A model generated the notes under the pieces. The model was not told the DNA's origin. It made no database searches and saw only the letters and a list, made by a program, of their open reading frames with translations. A stretch of DNA of 58,659 nucleotides from Thermosediminibacteraceae bacterium. GTDB lineage: Bacteria > Bacillota > Thermosediminibacteria > Thermosediminibacterales > Thermosediminibacteraceae. The stretch spans positions 1 through 58,659 of the forward strand of contig JAKKUQ010000008.1 in the NCBI GenBank assembly GCA_021890755.1, in the 5' to 3' direction. Positions 35,711-44,484 of this stretch are shown here, piece by piece. A program made the translations under genes and the position numbers. Each line of letters starts with the position of its first letter. Position 1 is the first letter of the stretch.

Positions 35711-35735
35711 AAAAGCCCCGATTTTCTCGGGGTTT
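35711..35735 (-). terminator. Terminator of the ferritin-like gene
   Basis: CCCCGA TTTTC TCGGGG overlapping the stop region at 35734, followed on the minus strand by CTTTTTGC. Confidence 0.7.
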
Positions 35736-35997
35736 ACTTATACATAAAGGCCTTTCTTAACTCTTCCGCCTGCCTTCTGTCTAGCTGTGTTATCATTTTC
35801 ATTAATTCTGCTACGTGATGCCTTTCATCATCGGCAATTTCCAGGAAAAGATCCCGCGCCGGTGCGTAACAGGTCATTCTCGCATGTCGTTCATACTGAT
35901 TTATGGCTTGAAGTTCTCCTATAAGGTCTTCCCGGAGCATTTCAAGCAATGTTTCTTTGTCCTGCTCCTCATAATGCATGACTTTTTCTTCGGACAA
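35734..35997 (-). CDS. Small ferritin-like / rubrerythrin-type helical protein
   Basis: An 87-residue protein from a TTG start at 35997 that follows GGGAGGGGGAATTG; the upstream ATG in the longer frame has no ribosome site. It carries ferritin-like iron-binding residues: E in EDLIGELQAINQYERHAR and the pair EIADDERHHVAELM (ExxxxxExxH type). Only two helices with ligands are visible, so a dimer would be needed to complete a four-helix bundle. A role in iron binding or oxidative stress is likely but not proven. Confidence 0.75.
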   Translation of the reverse strand: MSEEKVMHYEEQDKETLLEMLREDLIGELQAINQYERHARMTCYAPARDLFLEIADDERHHVAELMKMITQLDRRQAEELRKAFMYK

Positions 35998-36070
35998 AGC
36001 AATTCCCCCTCCCCTCATTTTACCCTCTATATTACAATATGAAAACATAAAGTTTTTTGACAAAGCACTC

Positions 36071-36979
36071 CTAAAAAATAATTTTTTCCTTTTCCACTGC
36101 GGCAACCCCTATACAGGTGTCGGCCGCACCGTAATATACGTAAATTACTCCATCTTTTTCACAGGCTCCGCAGCTGAATACCACATTCGGCACAAGGCCG
36201 TTTTTTTCCCATTCCAGTTCAGGCTCTAAAATCGGTTCCTGTTGTCTTACCAGGACTTTAGAAGGATCTTTTAGATCCAGCAGAGCTGCCCCAAGCCTGT
36301 AAACATAGTTTTCGTCTACTCCGTGATATATGAGAAGCCAACCGTCATCCAGTTTAAGCGGTGGTCCTGCGATACCTATTTTTTTGGAATCCCAGGAACC
36401 CGGACGTGGAGTCATGATTATTTTATGGTCATACCAGATTTTCAAATCATCGGAATATGCTATCCATATATGGGGATACCTCCTGTGGAAAAGCACATAC
36501 TTACCGTCAACCTTATCCGGAAGGAGGGCAGCATCCTTGTTAGGTTCATCCAGCAAGACTTCATGCCCGGTCCAGTTTTTCAGGTCCTTTGACCTTACCA
36601 TGCATATCCTTATGTCATCCCAACTCCTCCCGCCGAATCCCGTATAAAGCATGTAGTACGTATCATCTAACCTAGTTATCCTGGGGTCTTCCACCCCCCA
36701 AGCTTCCTGAGCGGTTGTACCCGTAAGGATAGGTTCGTCGAACCTTTCAAAGTTAAGACTGTCAGCACTTTTCGCATATCCGATAGAGGATACGAACTTG
36801 TACCTTTCCTCCGGCTGCGGGGTGTCGAGTTTGAACACGTTGTTGGAAGCCCTGTAGAACAGGTGAAACAGCCCTCCTTCGTAAAGTACGGCGCAGTTGA
36901 AAACTGCAAATCTTTCCCACTCGTGTCTCGGATCGGGAACAAGCACGGGTTTTTCTGAGAGTCTCTTAAGCTTAAACAC
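36071..36979 (-). CDS. GH130-family glycoside phosphorylase
   Basis: A 302-residue five-bladed beta-propeller enzyme of glycoside hydrolase family 130, which phosphorolyses beta-mannosides in the cytoplasm. The general-acid aspartate is in GVEDPRITRLDDTYY (about residues 94-108), and the phosphate-binding His/Arg stretch is FHRRYPHIWIAYSDDLKIW. Family members act on mannosyl-glucose, mannan oligosaccharides or mannosyl-GlcNAc; the exact substrate cannot be told. It lies downstream of the LacI regulator and Gfo/Idh dehydrogenase, 36 bases from the former, in one sugar operon. Confidence 0.88.
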   Translation of the reverse strand: MFKLKRLSEKPVLVPDPRHEWERFAVFNCAVLYEGGLFHLFYRASNNVFKLDTPQPEERYKFVSSIGYAKSADSLNFERFDEPILTGTTAQEAWGVEDPRITRLDDTYYMLYTGFGGRSWDDIRICMVRSKDLKNWTGHEVLLDEPNKDAALLPDKVDGKYVLFHRRYPHIWIAYSDDLKIWYDHKIIMTPRPGSWDSKKIGIAGPPLKLDDGWLLIYHGVDENYVYRLGAALLDLKDPSKVLVRQQEPILEPELEWEKNGLVPNVVFSCGACEKDGVIYVYYGAADTCIGVAAVEKEKIIF

Positions 36980-37015
36980 GTTATCTCTCCTCCCACCATA
37001 TCTCGATATTTACTA

Positions 37016-38077
37016 TTACGCTTTTATCTCCCTTACCGAATCTCTTTCTACAAAAGACACCGGAAGTCTAATGTGATACGTAGTATCGTCTTTTTGCTCT
37101 ATTTTTTCAAGAAGCCTTTCAAAGGCTTTTTTCCCCATTAGCTCTTTTTCAACCTTTACGGTGGTGAGATGGGGAACAAATATGCTAGCCATACCTATAT
37201 CGTCAAAACCTATAACCGATACATCTTCGGGGACGCGTATATCTAAATTTTTCAATGCTTTGCAAAGGGTAATTGCTGCTCGGTCATTGCTGCAAACCCA
37301 TGCCGTAGGCATTTCCTTCAGTTCTGATACCAGATTTGCCACTTTTTCAAAATTGTCTTCTATCACTAGCTTTTCTACAGGGCCGGTTATTGAATACGCG
37401 TTTTCTTTAATAATATGCCTGTCTTCAAGTTTCGCCGCAATAAGGGCTTCTCTGTAGCCGAGCCATCTTTCTTTGACACTTAATGAATAACTTACGTCTC
37501 CGAAAAATCCTATTTTCCTATGTCCCTTGCCGATGAGGTACAATGTGGCCATATAGGTGCCCTGCATATTCTGAGTCAGCACCGCATCGGTATTTATAGA
37601 AAAAGAGGCATGATCTACCAAAACTACCGGTAGGCCGGACTCGCAAAGAGTCTTTAAAAGAAGGTCATTTACAGGCCCCACCACCAGGATCCCGGCCACT
37701 CTCTTATCCACTATGCTGGCAGGCACCTGTATCTGTCCCTCATGGATAAAGTTTATAATGACGTCGTAACCGTTTTTCCTTGCCTGCTGCTCTATACCTA
37801 CAGTGACTCTTGAATAAAAATGCTCATCCCTAAAATGCCGCTCTTCAATGAGAAGGGATACACTTTTGTACCGGAACCCACTCAAAATTCTGGAATTCGT
37901 CTCAAAATAACCCATTTCCTGGGCAGTTTTTATTATAGTGCTCCTGAGTTCGTCGCTCACTCCCTCTTTTCCGTTAAGGGCTATCGATACGGAATTGATG
38001 GAAATGTTCAATTTTTTTGCAATATCTCTCATTGTAACTCTTTTTCGCCTTCTTCCTGCCATGGCATCCAACCTCAT
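37016..38077 (-). CDS. LacI-family transcriptional regulator
   Basis: A 353-residue repressor: the LacI helix-turn-helix and hinge are at about 17-70 (MRDIAKKLNISINSVSIALN), followed by a periplasmic-binding-protein-like sugar domain. An alternative ATG at 38062 after GAGGTTGG would remove five residues. The start overlaps the stop of the Gfo/Idh gene in TGATG, so the regulator lies inside its target operon and probably answers to a mannoside-type sugar. Confidence 0.9.
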   Translation of the reverse strand: MRLDAMAGRRRKRVTMRDIAKKLNISINSVSIALNGKEGVSDELRSTIIKTAQEMGYFETNSRILSGFRYKSVSLLIEERHFRDEHFYSRVTVGIEQQARKNGYDVIINFIHEGQIQVPASIVDKRVAGILVVGPVNDLLLKTLCESGLPVVLVDHASFSINTDAVLTQNMQGTYMATLYLIGKGHRKIGFFGDVSYSLSVKERWLGYREALIAAKLEDRHIIKENAYSITGPVEKLVIEDNFEKVANLVSELKEMPTAWVCSNDRAAITLCKALKNLDIRVPEDVSVIGFDDIGMASIFVPHLTTVKVEKELMGKKAFERLLEKIEQKDDTTYHIRLPVSFVERDSVREIKA

Positions 38078-39285
38078 CAGTATTGCAACGATTGTCCTTC
38101 CATTTTGCAGGCGATTTCCAGGGAGCGGCGGGCATCAATTAAAGTTACTGTCGGAGATGTTTTTACTCCTTCAACCGCATCCACGAGATCACTTATAGCT
38201 CTCATTACACAGGCCCGGTAGACCTCCCACCGGTCTTGCTTTATGGTGTATTCAAACCGGGTGCGGGATGATGCTTTGAATCTCTTCCCCCTTCCCGAGA
38301 ATACATCACAGCCCTCCTCGTATTCGGCAATTTTTTCCACTGAAAGCTCCACATCTATACCAGGGAGAAACTTTCTCGCTTCTTCCATTACCTGCCCTTT
38401 CATAAATTCTTCTGCTTCCGAAGTGGTAAGGGCATCTATCACGACCCTGACTGGAATCCAACCGTAGACTTCCACATAGGCTCTTTCAAACGTAAAATAG
38501 AACGTCGTTTTTTCAAAAGGTTCCGGCTTTGTAAAACCGTGATAGTAAGTAACCAATGCATCATCTTCATGCAGCGCAAAGCCCATGACTCTGTCCGTCA
38601 GGTTTTCTCCTGATCTTTTTACATTAACGGCTTTCACCTCTCGGGGGGGCCCTATAAGCCAGTTTATAAGGTCAAAGAAGTGAACGCCATGCTCCACCCA
38701 TATACCGCCGCTTTTCGAATAGTCCCAGAACCAGTGCTGGGGCGGCATATGATCATCATGTGCGTAGTTCTCAAGGTCCGCCCTCTCCAGTAAACCGAAG
38801 GGCTTCGCGTCGCATATCTTTTTCATTATAAGATAAAGGGGATTTCTCCTCATTACGTAGTCGATGGTTGTTTTCAAGTTTTTTTCTCTAGCAATCTCGA
38901 TAAGTTCATCGAGTTCTTCGGGCCTTAAAGCTCCAGGCTTTTCTAAAAAAACGTGTTTTCCTGCAAGCAGCGCTTTTTTAGCGAGGCTCGAGTGAAGATA
39001 CGGTGGAGTTGCTATAATAACGATATCGACGTTTTCGTCGCTTATAAGGTCATCGGGATTATTATAAGTCTTTTTAACGTGAAATCTATCCTTAAAATCC
39101 CGTAATTTTTCCAAATTAACGTCGCAGGCTGCTGTAACGCCCATCCTGCCGGCCCCCTTTTCCAACACGGACCGGGCAATTAAGTTGGAAAACCAGCCGA
39201 GGCCTATCATACCTAAATTTACAGCCATTGTATAACACCTCCTTGTTTTCACTGCAACGTCATTGCCTGCCGGCCCTCCAATCAA
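38077..39285 (-). CDS. Gfo/Idh/MocA-family NAD(P)-dependent sugar dehydrogenase
   Basis: A 402-residue oxidoreductase. The N-terminal Rossmann fold reads LGMIGLGWFSNLIARSVLE, then the EKPGALRPEELDELI stretch holds the catalytic Lys of the family (EKP). The second domain binds the sugar or inositol-type substrate. A start at the internal ATG near residue 20 (MAVNLGMIGLGW) is also possible; it follows AGGAGGTGT and would fit the family start better. The gene comes straight after the C-terminal stub of a sugar permease, implying that it was once part of a transport-and-catabolism operon. Confidence 0.87.
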   Translation of the reverse strand: MIGGPAGNDVAVKTRRCYTMAVNLGMIGLGWFSNLIARSVLEKGAGRMGVTAACDVNLEKLRDFKDRFHVKKTYNNPDDLISDENVDIVIIATPPYLHSSLAKKALLAGKHVFLEKPGALRPEELDELIEIAREKNLKTTIDYVMRRNPLYLIMKKICDAKPFGLLERADLENYAHDDHMPPQHWFWDYSKSGGIWVEHGVHFFDLINWLIGPPREVKAVNVKRSGENLTDRVMGFALHEDDALVTYYHGFTKPEPFEKTTFYFTFERAYVEVYGWIPVRVVIDALTTSEAEEFMKGQVMEEARKFLPGIDVELSVEKIAEYEEGCDVFSGRGKRFKASSRTRFEYTIKQDRWEVYRACVMRAISDLVDAVEGVKTSPTVTLIDARRSLEIACKMEGQSLQY

Positions 39286-39289
39286 ACTT

Positions 39290-39337
39290 CTAACTCTTTA
39301 CCGCTCCTGCTGTGATGCCGCTGACAATATATTTTAA
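39290..39337 (-). pseudogene. C-terminal stub of a MalG-type sugar ABC permease
   Basis: The minus-strand frame reads LKYIVSGITAGAVKS then stop. This is the typical end of carbohydrate ABC permeases of the MalG/UgpE type (Q-x-YIVxGLTAGAVKG). It begins exactly at the ogt stop codon and nothing of the rest of the gene is present. A deletion seems to have removed the transporter and joined ogt to the sugar operon. Confidence 0.75.
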
Positions 39338-39858
39338 TGGAGTTTAGCTCCCTCCAATTTCAGCAGGAAACTCTTCATCTCAAGGCCGCCGCCGTAACCC
39401 ACCAGGGAGCCGTTGCTTCCCACTACTCTATGGCATGGCACGATAATTGGAACCGGGTTTTTGTTATTGGCACATCCAACGGCACGGTAAGCTTTTGGTT
39501 TGCCGATAGCTTTCGCTATATACCCGTAACTCCTTACTTCGCCGTAAGGGATTTTCATGACTTCTCTCCAGACGGTTTTTTGAAATTCTGTTCCGTGCAA
39601 ATCAAGAGGCACAGTAAATGTCCTCAATTTTCCCTCAAAATAGGCTTTAAGCTCTTCTTCCGCAAGACTATTAATATCGCTCAGTTTTCCGCACAGCAGC
39701 TCATCGACCAACTCCTCCTTAGTGCAGTTCGGATGGTACCTGCCCATAATCTCCTCCCGGCCCTCTCCGGGCAAAACTATGCGGCATACGCCCCGGTCGG
39801 TAGAGGCTATCGTAATAGTTCCTATAACAGTATCGATCTTTCTAAAATAAATTGCCAT
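39334..39858 (-). CDS. ogt: Methylated-DNA-protein-cysteine S-methyltransferase
   Basis: A 174-residue DNA repair protein that removes methyl groups from O6-methylguanine in a suicide reaction. The acceptor cysteine is in PIIVPCHRVV, the DNA-binding helix precedes it (EVRSYGYIAKAIGKPKAYRA) and the N-terminal ribonuclease-like domain is intact. The stop codon overlaps the start of the permease stub, but the C-terminus LLKLEGAKLH looks normal, so the protein is probably whole. Confidence 0.93.
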   Translation of the reverse strand: MAIYFRKIDTVIGTITIASTDRGVCRIVLPGEGREEIMGRYHPNCTKEELVDELLCGKLSDINSLAEEELKAYFEGKLRTFTVPLDLHGTEFQKTVWREVMKIPYGEVRSYGYIAKAIGKPKAYRAVGCANNKNPVPIIVPCHRVVGSNGSLVGYGGGLEMKSFLLKLEGAKLH

Positions 39859-39890
39859 TTCAACCTTTCCTTTCCTAAAATTAAATTTTT

Positions 39891-39917
39891 AAAAGGAGAG
39901 CTTATTTAGCTCCCCTA
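39891..39917 (-). terminator. Terminator of the alcohol dehydrogenase gene
   Basis: AGGGGAGCT AAATA AGCTCTCCT on the minus strand (nine pairs, one G-U) overlaps the stop codon and is followed by TTTTAAAAATTT. Confidence 0.7.
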
Positions 39918-41063
39918 AAGCGATTCAAGGTACATCGCTTTTATCTTTTCATAATCCGGATTTCCCGGTGTATTTGCTATGTTATGTACCATATAATTTT
40001 TTACGTTCTGGGCCAATTTTTCCACGTCCTCTTTTTTGGCTCCAAAATAGGAAATGCTAGTCGGCAGCCCGAGGCTTTCTATCAGGTCTTCTACAGCTTC
40101 AATGGCTTTTTCCGCTGCCTTTTCTTTGGAAAGTCCCTCAATCGGAAGCTTCATAATTTTTGCGACTTTCGCAAGTTTGTCTTCAGTATAAGGTCTTACA
40201 AACCGCAAAAACGCTTTGGCAAGAGGTGCCAGCCCTTCGCCGTGGGGTGCGCCGTAATAGCTGCTCAAAGGATGCTCAAGGCCGTGGAGCGCGCATACTC
40301 CAGACTGCCCTATGGCCATGCCTGCCATGGTGCTGGCGAGGGCCATAGCATCGCGGCTTTCTTTATCTTCGGCATTTACAGCTTTTGGTAAATTCTCGAA
40401 TATGAGCTCTATGGCTTTTAAAGAAAGGATTTCGCTGAAAGGCTGACTTTTCAGACTCAGATACGATTCAAGGGCATGGAAAAAGGCGTCGATACCCGTT
40501 GATGCCGTCACGCGCGGCGGCATGGTTTCCGTAAGTTCTGGATCCACTAAAGAAACTTTAGCAAAAATCGACTGATTTCTGAAGCCCTTTTTAGCCATTG
40601 TCGCCGGATTTGTCATAACGGCTATGTTATTGGCTTCACTTCCCGTCCCCGCTGTGGTCGGTATGAGAATCAGCGGCAGTGCTTTTTCACCGGATTTCCC
40701 CTCCATGTAGTTGGCTATCGGCCCGTCATTGACAGCGGCAAATGCTATGCCTTTGGCCGTATCCATGGCGCTGCCCCCACCAAGGCCTATCACCAGATCT
40801 ACTTTGCTTTCCCTTGCCAATTGTGCTCCCCGGTCAATCGTGGTGGTGAGGGGATTAGGTTCAACTTTGTCAAACAAAACCCACTCCACGCCATGTTCTT
40901 CAAGGCTTTTTGCAAGTTTCTCCAGGCTGCCCGTTTTTTTCGCGCTCGATTTTCCGGTAACCACCAGGGCTTTCCTGCCTATTCCTTTAGCATAAAAGCC
41001 CGCTTCTTTTATTTTCCCTCTCCCGAATAATATCTTAGTGGGAACATAAAAGCTAAAATCCAT
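39915..41063 (-). CDS. Iron-containing alcohol dehydrogenase
   Basis: A 382-residue NAD(P)-dependent dehydrogenase of the group III family. The NAD loop is GLGGGSAMDTAKGIA (about 93-107), and the metal ligands are in the ASTGIDAFFHALESYLS helix and the GVCALHGLEHPLSSYYGAPHGEGL stretch with its conserved His residues. It reduces aldehydes or oxidises alcohols in fermentation; the substrate range of such enzymes is broad. It lies 24 bases downstream of an MFS transporter, which may supply or export its substrate. Confidence 0.92.
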   Translation of the reverse strand: MDFSFYVPTKILFGRGKIKEAGFYAKGIGRKALVVTGKSSAKKTGSLEKLAKSLEEHGVEWVLFDKVEPNPLTTTIDRGAQLARESKVDLVIGLGGGSAMDTAKGIAFAAVNDGPIANYMEGKSGEKALPLILIPTTAGTGSEANNIAVMTNPATMAKKGFRNQSIFAKVSLVDPELTETMPPRVTASTGIDAFFHALESYLSLKSQPFSEILSLKAIELIFENLPKAVNAEDKESRDAMALASTMAGMAIGQSGVCALHGLEHPLSSYYGAPHGEGLAPLAKAFLRFVRPYTEDKLAKVAKIMKLPIEGLSKEKAAEKAIEAVEDLIESLGLPTSISYFGAKKEDVEKLAQNVKNYMVHNIANTPGNPDYEKIKAMYLESL

Positions 41064-41087
41064 TATGATACCTCCCTTTTTAAATTT

Positions 41088-42311
41088 TTATAAATCCTGC
41101 CTGCGATAAACGAGCTTTTTCTCTGCCCTGCTCAAAAGGAATATACATAATGCACCCAAGGCTGCAACAAAAAAGGTTAAGGGCCAAACCATATTTACAC
41201 TGTAGTATTTTAAAAATTTTCCGGTCAACCAGGGGCTTATGCTGAAGCCAGCGCCCGCTATAAGGGGAATTACGGCATTGATCCTGCCTCTGTGAGACGA
41301 GGGAGAGTACTCGGCTATAAAAGTTTTTTCGTTTACAGCGCACAGTATTTCACCCAATGTCCATATAAAAGTGGAAAGCAGCAGCAACCACAGATTTTTA
41401 GCAAAAATTATCATCCCGAAGCCCACTGCGTACAGGATTCCCCCCATAGCTATGTTTGCAAGACTCCTAAATTTAGATGTGAGATTCGTAACCAGTGTAC
41501 TGCAAACCACCACGGTCACCGCATTGGCACTCATCACAGCGCCAAAAAAGTCTGACCCTGATTCACCAAAAAGTTCTTTTAGATAAATTGGCAGTGAGAA
41601 GGTGCTCTGGCTGTAGACTAGGGAATAGAGAACACCTATAAGTGCATAAGCCAAAAGTATCGGACGTTTCATCAGTACAGCTAAAGTGCCGCCCTCTTCG
41701 GCTCTTTCGTATTCAGAAAGAAGATTATCAACATTACCCTTTTTAGGCTTGGTTTCCGGCACTCCCACCACAATCAACGAGAGGGCCACACAAGTGGCGA
41801 GGGCATTCCCGATAAAGAGGAGACTAAAATATTTTTTATAAAGAAAGCTTGCCACGATAGGGCCAACGGCAAAACCCAGGTTGTGAAAAAGGTAGGTCAG
41901 CGAAAAGGCCTGCTTCCTTATTCCCGAATGAGTTAAATCGGTTATAACCGAAGCCTCCACGGGAGCCGACACCGACAGTGCAAAGGTGGAAAGTAAAAGG
42001 AGATTAATAAGCAGCGAAGTATTTGCCGCAAAAGCTGAGATTATAAAACATACAGCCGAAATTGCGCCAAAAATAACCATTACTTTTTTCCTTCCTATGG
42101 TGTCGCACAGCCTGCCCCCCAGAATCGAACCCGGTACCCTTATCATAGAAGAAACCGATACGATAAAACCGGTGTAATCCGGCGAAAGTCCCACCTTGTC
42201 GGTTAGAAACATCGTCAAAAAAGGTCTGACAAAGTCCCCCATGGAACTTATCAGATTTGCCAGTGCCATTATGTAAATGCTTTTAGGAAGAGCGGTGTAT
42301 TCTTTTAACAT
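41088..42311 (-). CDS. Major facilitator superfamily transporter
   Basis: A 407-residue protein with twelve predicted helices. The MFS signature between helices 2 and 3 reads GGRLCDTIGRKKVM (GxLaDrxGrkr type), the loop between the halves lies around residue 185-205, and GRINAVIPLIAGAGFSISPW is the symmetric second-half motif. The substrate is unknown; drug or sugar efflux is the most common role of this subgroup. It is cotranscribed with the alcohol dehydrogenase. Confidence 0.9.
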   Translation of the reverse strand: MLKEYTALPKSIYIMALANLISSMGDFVRPFLTMFLTDKVGLSPDYTGFIVSVSSMIRVPGSILGGRLCDTIGRKKVMVIFGAISAVCFIISAFAANTSLLINLLLLSTFALSVSAPVEASVITDLTHSGIRKQAFSLTYLFHNLGFAVGPIVASFLYKKYFSLLFIGNALATCVALSLIVVGVPETKPKKGNVDNLLSEYERAEEGGTLAVLMKRPILLAYALIGVLYSLVYSQSTFSLPIYLKELFGESGSDFFGAVMSANAVTVVVCSTLVTNLTSKFRSLANIAMGGILYAVGFGMIIFAKNLWLLLLSTFIWTLGEILCAVNEKTFIAEYSPSSHRGRINAVIPLIAGAGFSISPWLTGKFLKYYSVNMVWPLTFFVAALGALCIFLLSRAEKKLVYRRQDL

Positions 42312-42374
42312 TAAAACTTCCTCCTGAACTGCTCATTTCTTAGAATTATATCATATATCGACTAACAGTTGGAA

Positions 42375-42403
42375 TTGTTGTAGATATTTATGTCTGATAT
42401 AAT
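42375..42403 (+). promoter_or_regulatory. Candidate promoter of ddl
   Basis: TTGTTG (42375-42380) and TATAAT (42398-42403) with a 17-base spacer, about 100 bases before the ddl start. The intervening leader shows no structure I recognise. Confidence 0.55.
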
Positions 42404-42506
42404 GTTTTCATGCGGTTTTTCGTATAAATTTAATTTTAGTGCGACAACTGAATAAAATATAAATTAAAGCATGAATTGTCACGAACGCTGGAAAGGAAGT
42501 GTTTTT

Positions 42507-43601
42507 ATGGAAAAATTAAGGGTAGGAGTCATCTTCGGGGGACAATCGGGCGAACACGAAGTATCGCTGATGTCGGCTACCTCCATAATAAACGTCATGG
42601 ACAAGTCCAAATACGATATCATACCGATAGGAATAACCAAAGATGGAAGATGGCACCTTTTTCTGGGTGATGTTTCAAAAATTAAAGACGGAAGCTGGAT
42701 TGAAGAAGCCGTGCCGGTCTTTCTCCCGCCCGATCCGACTTTTAAGTGCGCCATTTCTTTGAAGGATGGAGTCGAAACCAGGTATTACCTGGATGTGATC
42801 TTCCCTGTGCTTCACGGGCCGCGGGGCGAAGATGGTACTGTCCAGGGCCTCTTTGAGCTAATGAATATTCCCTACGTGAGCTGCGGTGTAGGTTCGTCAG
42901 CAGTCTGCATGGATAAAGTTTTCTCTAAAAAGCTTTTAAAGCAGGAAGGCCTTCCTGTGGTAGATTTCAAGGTCTTTTATAAAAAAGATCTGCCGCAGGG
43001 GCTTTCGGATATGGTAATAGAAGTTGAAAAATCATTCGGGTATCCCTGTTTTGTAAAACCCGCAAATCTGGGCTCAAGCGTAGGAGTCAGCAAAGCCCAT
43101 AACCGCGAAGAACTTAAAAGCGCCATTATGCTAGCTGCAGAATTTGACAGAAAAATCCTTGTGGAAAGGTTTATCCCCGCAAGGGAAATCGAATGTTCGG
43201 TACTGGGAAATGACAATCCTGTTGCATCTTTGCCCGGAGAAATAATCCCCAGCGAGGAATTTTATAGCTACACTGCCAAGTACTTCGATGGCGGTAAATC
43301 TAAACTTTTAATTCCCGCTCCGCTATCTGCAGAAGAAACTGAAAAAATTCGAAACCTTGCAATAAGAGCCTACAAAGCCCTGGACTGTTCTGGTATGGCA
43401 CGGGTAGATTTTTTAATAAGCAAGGTTACAGGCGTAATCTATATAAACGAACTAAATTCAATTCCCGGTTTCACCAGCATAAGCATGTACCCCAAAATGT
43501 GGGAGGCTTCCGGCCTGTCGTACAAAGAGCTCATAGACCGGCTGATAGAATTGGCTATCGAACGCCATCGTCAGAAACAAGCTCTGAAGTTAACTTTATA
43601 A
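42507..43601 (+). CDS. ddl: D-alanine-D-alanine ligase
   Basis: A 364-residue ATP-grasp ligase that makes the D-Ala-D-Ala end of peptidoglycan precursors. The N-terminal VGVIFGGQSGEHEVSLMSA, the glycine-rich PANLGSSVGVSKAH loop and the C-terminal metal site INELNSIPGFTSISMYPKMW are all present; the Tyr-Pro after SM is typical. The ATG at 42507 follows AAAGGAAG; the 12 additional residues of the longer frame lack a ribosome site. It is monocistronic. Confidence 0.95.
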   Translation: MEKLRVGVIFGGQSGEHEVSLMSATSIINVMDKSKYDIIPIGITKDGRWHLFLGDVSKIKDGSWIEEAVPVFLPPDPTFKCAISLKDGVETRYYLDVIFPVLHGPRGEDGTVQGLFELMNIPYVSCGVGSSAVCMDKVFSKKLLKQEGLPVVDFKVFYKKDLPQGLSDMVIEVEKSFGYPCFVKPANLGSSVGVSKAHNREELKSAIMLAAEFDRKILVERFIPAREIECSVLGNDNPVASLPGEIIPSEEFYSYTAKYFDGGKSKLLIPAPLSAEETEKIRNLAIRAYKALDCSGMARVDFLISKVTGVIYINELNSIPGFTSISMYPKMWEASGLSYKELIDRLIELAIERHRQKQALKLTL

Positions 43602-43611
43602 AATAGTTTAA

Positions 43612-43645
43612 CAAAAAACCAGGCCTTTTGGGCCTGGTTTTTTGT
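43612..43645. terminator. Bidirectional terminator between ddl and the ferredoxin gene
   Basis: AAAAAACCAGGCC TTTTG GGCCTGGTTTTTT, a 7-pair GC stem extended by A-T pairs, with T-runs on both strands. Confidence 0.9.
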
Positions 43646-43677
43646 TTATCATTTAATTTTACAAATTAATCCCTTAT

Positions 43678-43866
43678 TTATTCCTCTTTTATAGCTTCAC
43701 TGGGGCAGTTTTCAAGGGCTTCTCTAGCTTCATTTTCAACGTCGGCCGGCACTTCGCCGTCAATTGCCTGAGCTTTACCATCATCGTTCCAGCTGAAGAC
43801 ATCCGGGCAGGTGTCAATGCACAGCCCGCAGCTTATGCAGAGGTCTTGATCAACGTAAACTTTCAA
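43678..43866 (-). CDS. Single-cluster [4Fe-4S] ferredoxin
   Basis: A 62-residue ferredoxin from a TTG start after GGAGGAGG. The cluster ligands are CISCGLCIDTCP near the N-terminus and the lone Cys in ENCPSEAI near the C-terminus, the pattern of one-cluster ferredoxins of the Thermotoga/Clostridia type. The acidic middle (SWNDDGKAQAIDGEVPAD) is usual. It is a soluble one-electron carrier and a possible partner of the flavin complex at 13.6-19.5 kb. Confidence 0.93.
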   Translation of the reverse strand: MKVYVDQDLCISCGLCIDTCPDVFSWNDDGKAQAIDGEVPADVENEAREALENCPSEAIKEE

Positions 43867-44024
43867 GGAAAATACCTCCTCCACTAGATTTCTCTGTATA
43901 TTTTACCACAACAGGCAGAGGTTATGCAAAGGTTTTTTATAATTTTTTACAGAGATTTTTTATGTAATATGATATATATATGGTATAATTTTTTTGTAAG
44001 ATTGCAAAAACGGGGGGTAAGAAT

Positions 44025-44462
44025 TTGGCTCTACCATCCGGTTCGGTTTCCTTTAATACTCTAAAGCGCGGGCTGATATCAGGCCTTGACGTGACCTGGC
44101 AGCTTGCGAAAATCATGGTCCCGGTTTACTTCATAGTAACTTTCTTAAAACATACCCCTATTATCGGTCTTGTAGCCAAACTTTTTGCACCGCTCATGGG
44201 GGTATTTGGCCTCCCCGGAGAAGCCGCAATAGTCCTTGTTCTCGGCAATCTAGTAAACCTTTATGCTGCAGTGGGAGCCATTGTATCACTTTCTCTTTCG
44301 CTCAAAGAAATAGCGATACTCGCAATAATGCTGTCTTTCTGTCACAGTCTTCCGGTAGAAACCGCTTTGGCAAAAAAAATAGGCCTTTCGGCCGTTAGCG
44401 TAATAGCTGTGAGAATAGGTCTTGCGATTCTTTCGGGAATAGCTTTTAACTTTTTACTGTAA
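44025..44462 (+). CDS. Gate-domain (nucleoside recognition) membrane protein 1
   Basis: A 145-residue protein from a TTG start with four or so helices and the Gate (nucleoside-recognition) domain core: AIVLVLGNLVNLYAAVGAI and the conserved LSFCHSLPVETALAKKIG. It resembles half of an SpmA/SpmB-type pair but is shorter. The next gene encodes the other half 22 bases downstream. The transported or sensed ligand is unknown. A TATAAT element lies just upstream near 43983. Confidence 0.82.
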   Translation: MALPSGSVSFNTLKRGLISGLDVTWQLAKIMVPVYFIVTFLKHTPIIGLVAKLFAPLMGVFGLPGEAAIVLVLGNLVNLYAAVGAIVSLSLSLKEIAILAIMLSFCHSLPVETALAKKIGLSAVSVIAVRIGLAILSGIAFNFLL

Positions 44463-44484
44463 AAGGGAAAGGAGGAGAATCTTA

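Noticed and set aside
35665-35735. Two adjacent hairpins as a riboswitch
   Set aside because: Each is a short GC stem with T-runs, as in terminators, and there is no aptamer-like sequence.
36071-36229. Frameshift at the overlap between the GH130 gene and the ferritin-like gene
   Set aside because: The apparent overlap vanishes once the ferritin-like gene is started at the TTG at 35997 with a strong ribosome site.
39337-39909. 190-codon plus-strand frame over ogt
   Set aside because: It is antisense to the PCHR-containing methyltransferase and has no start signals.
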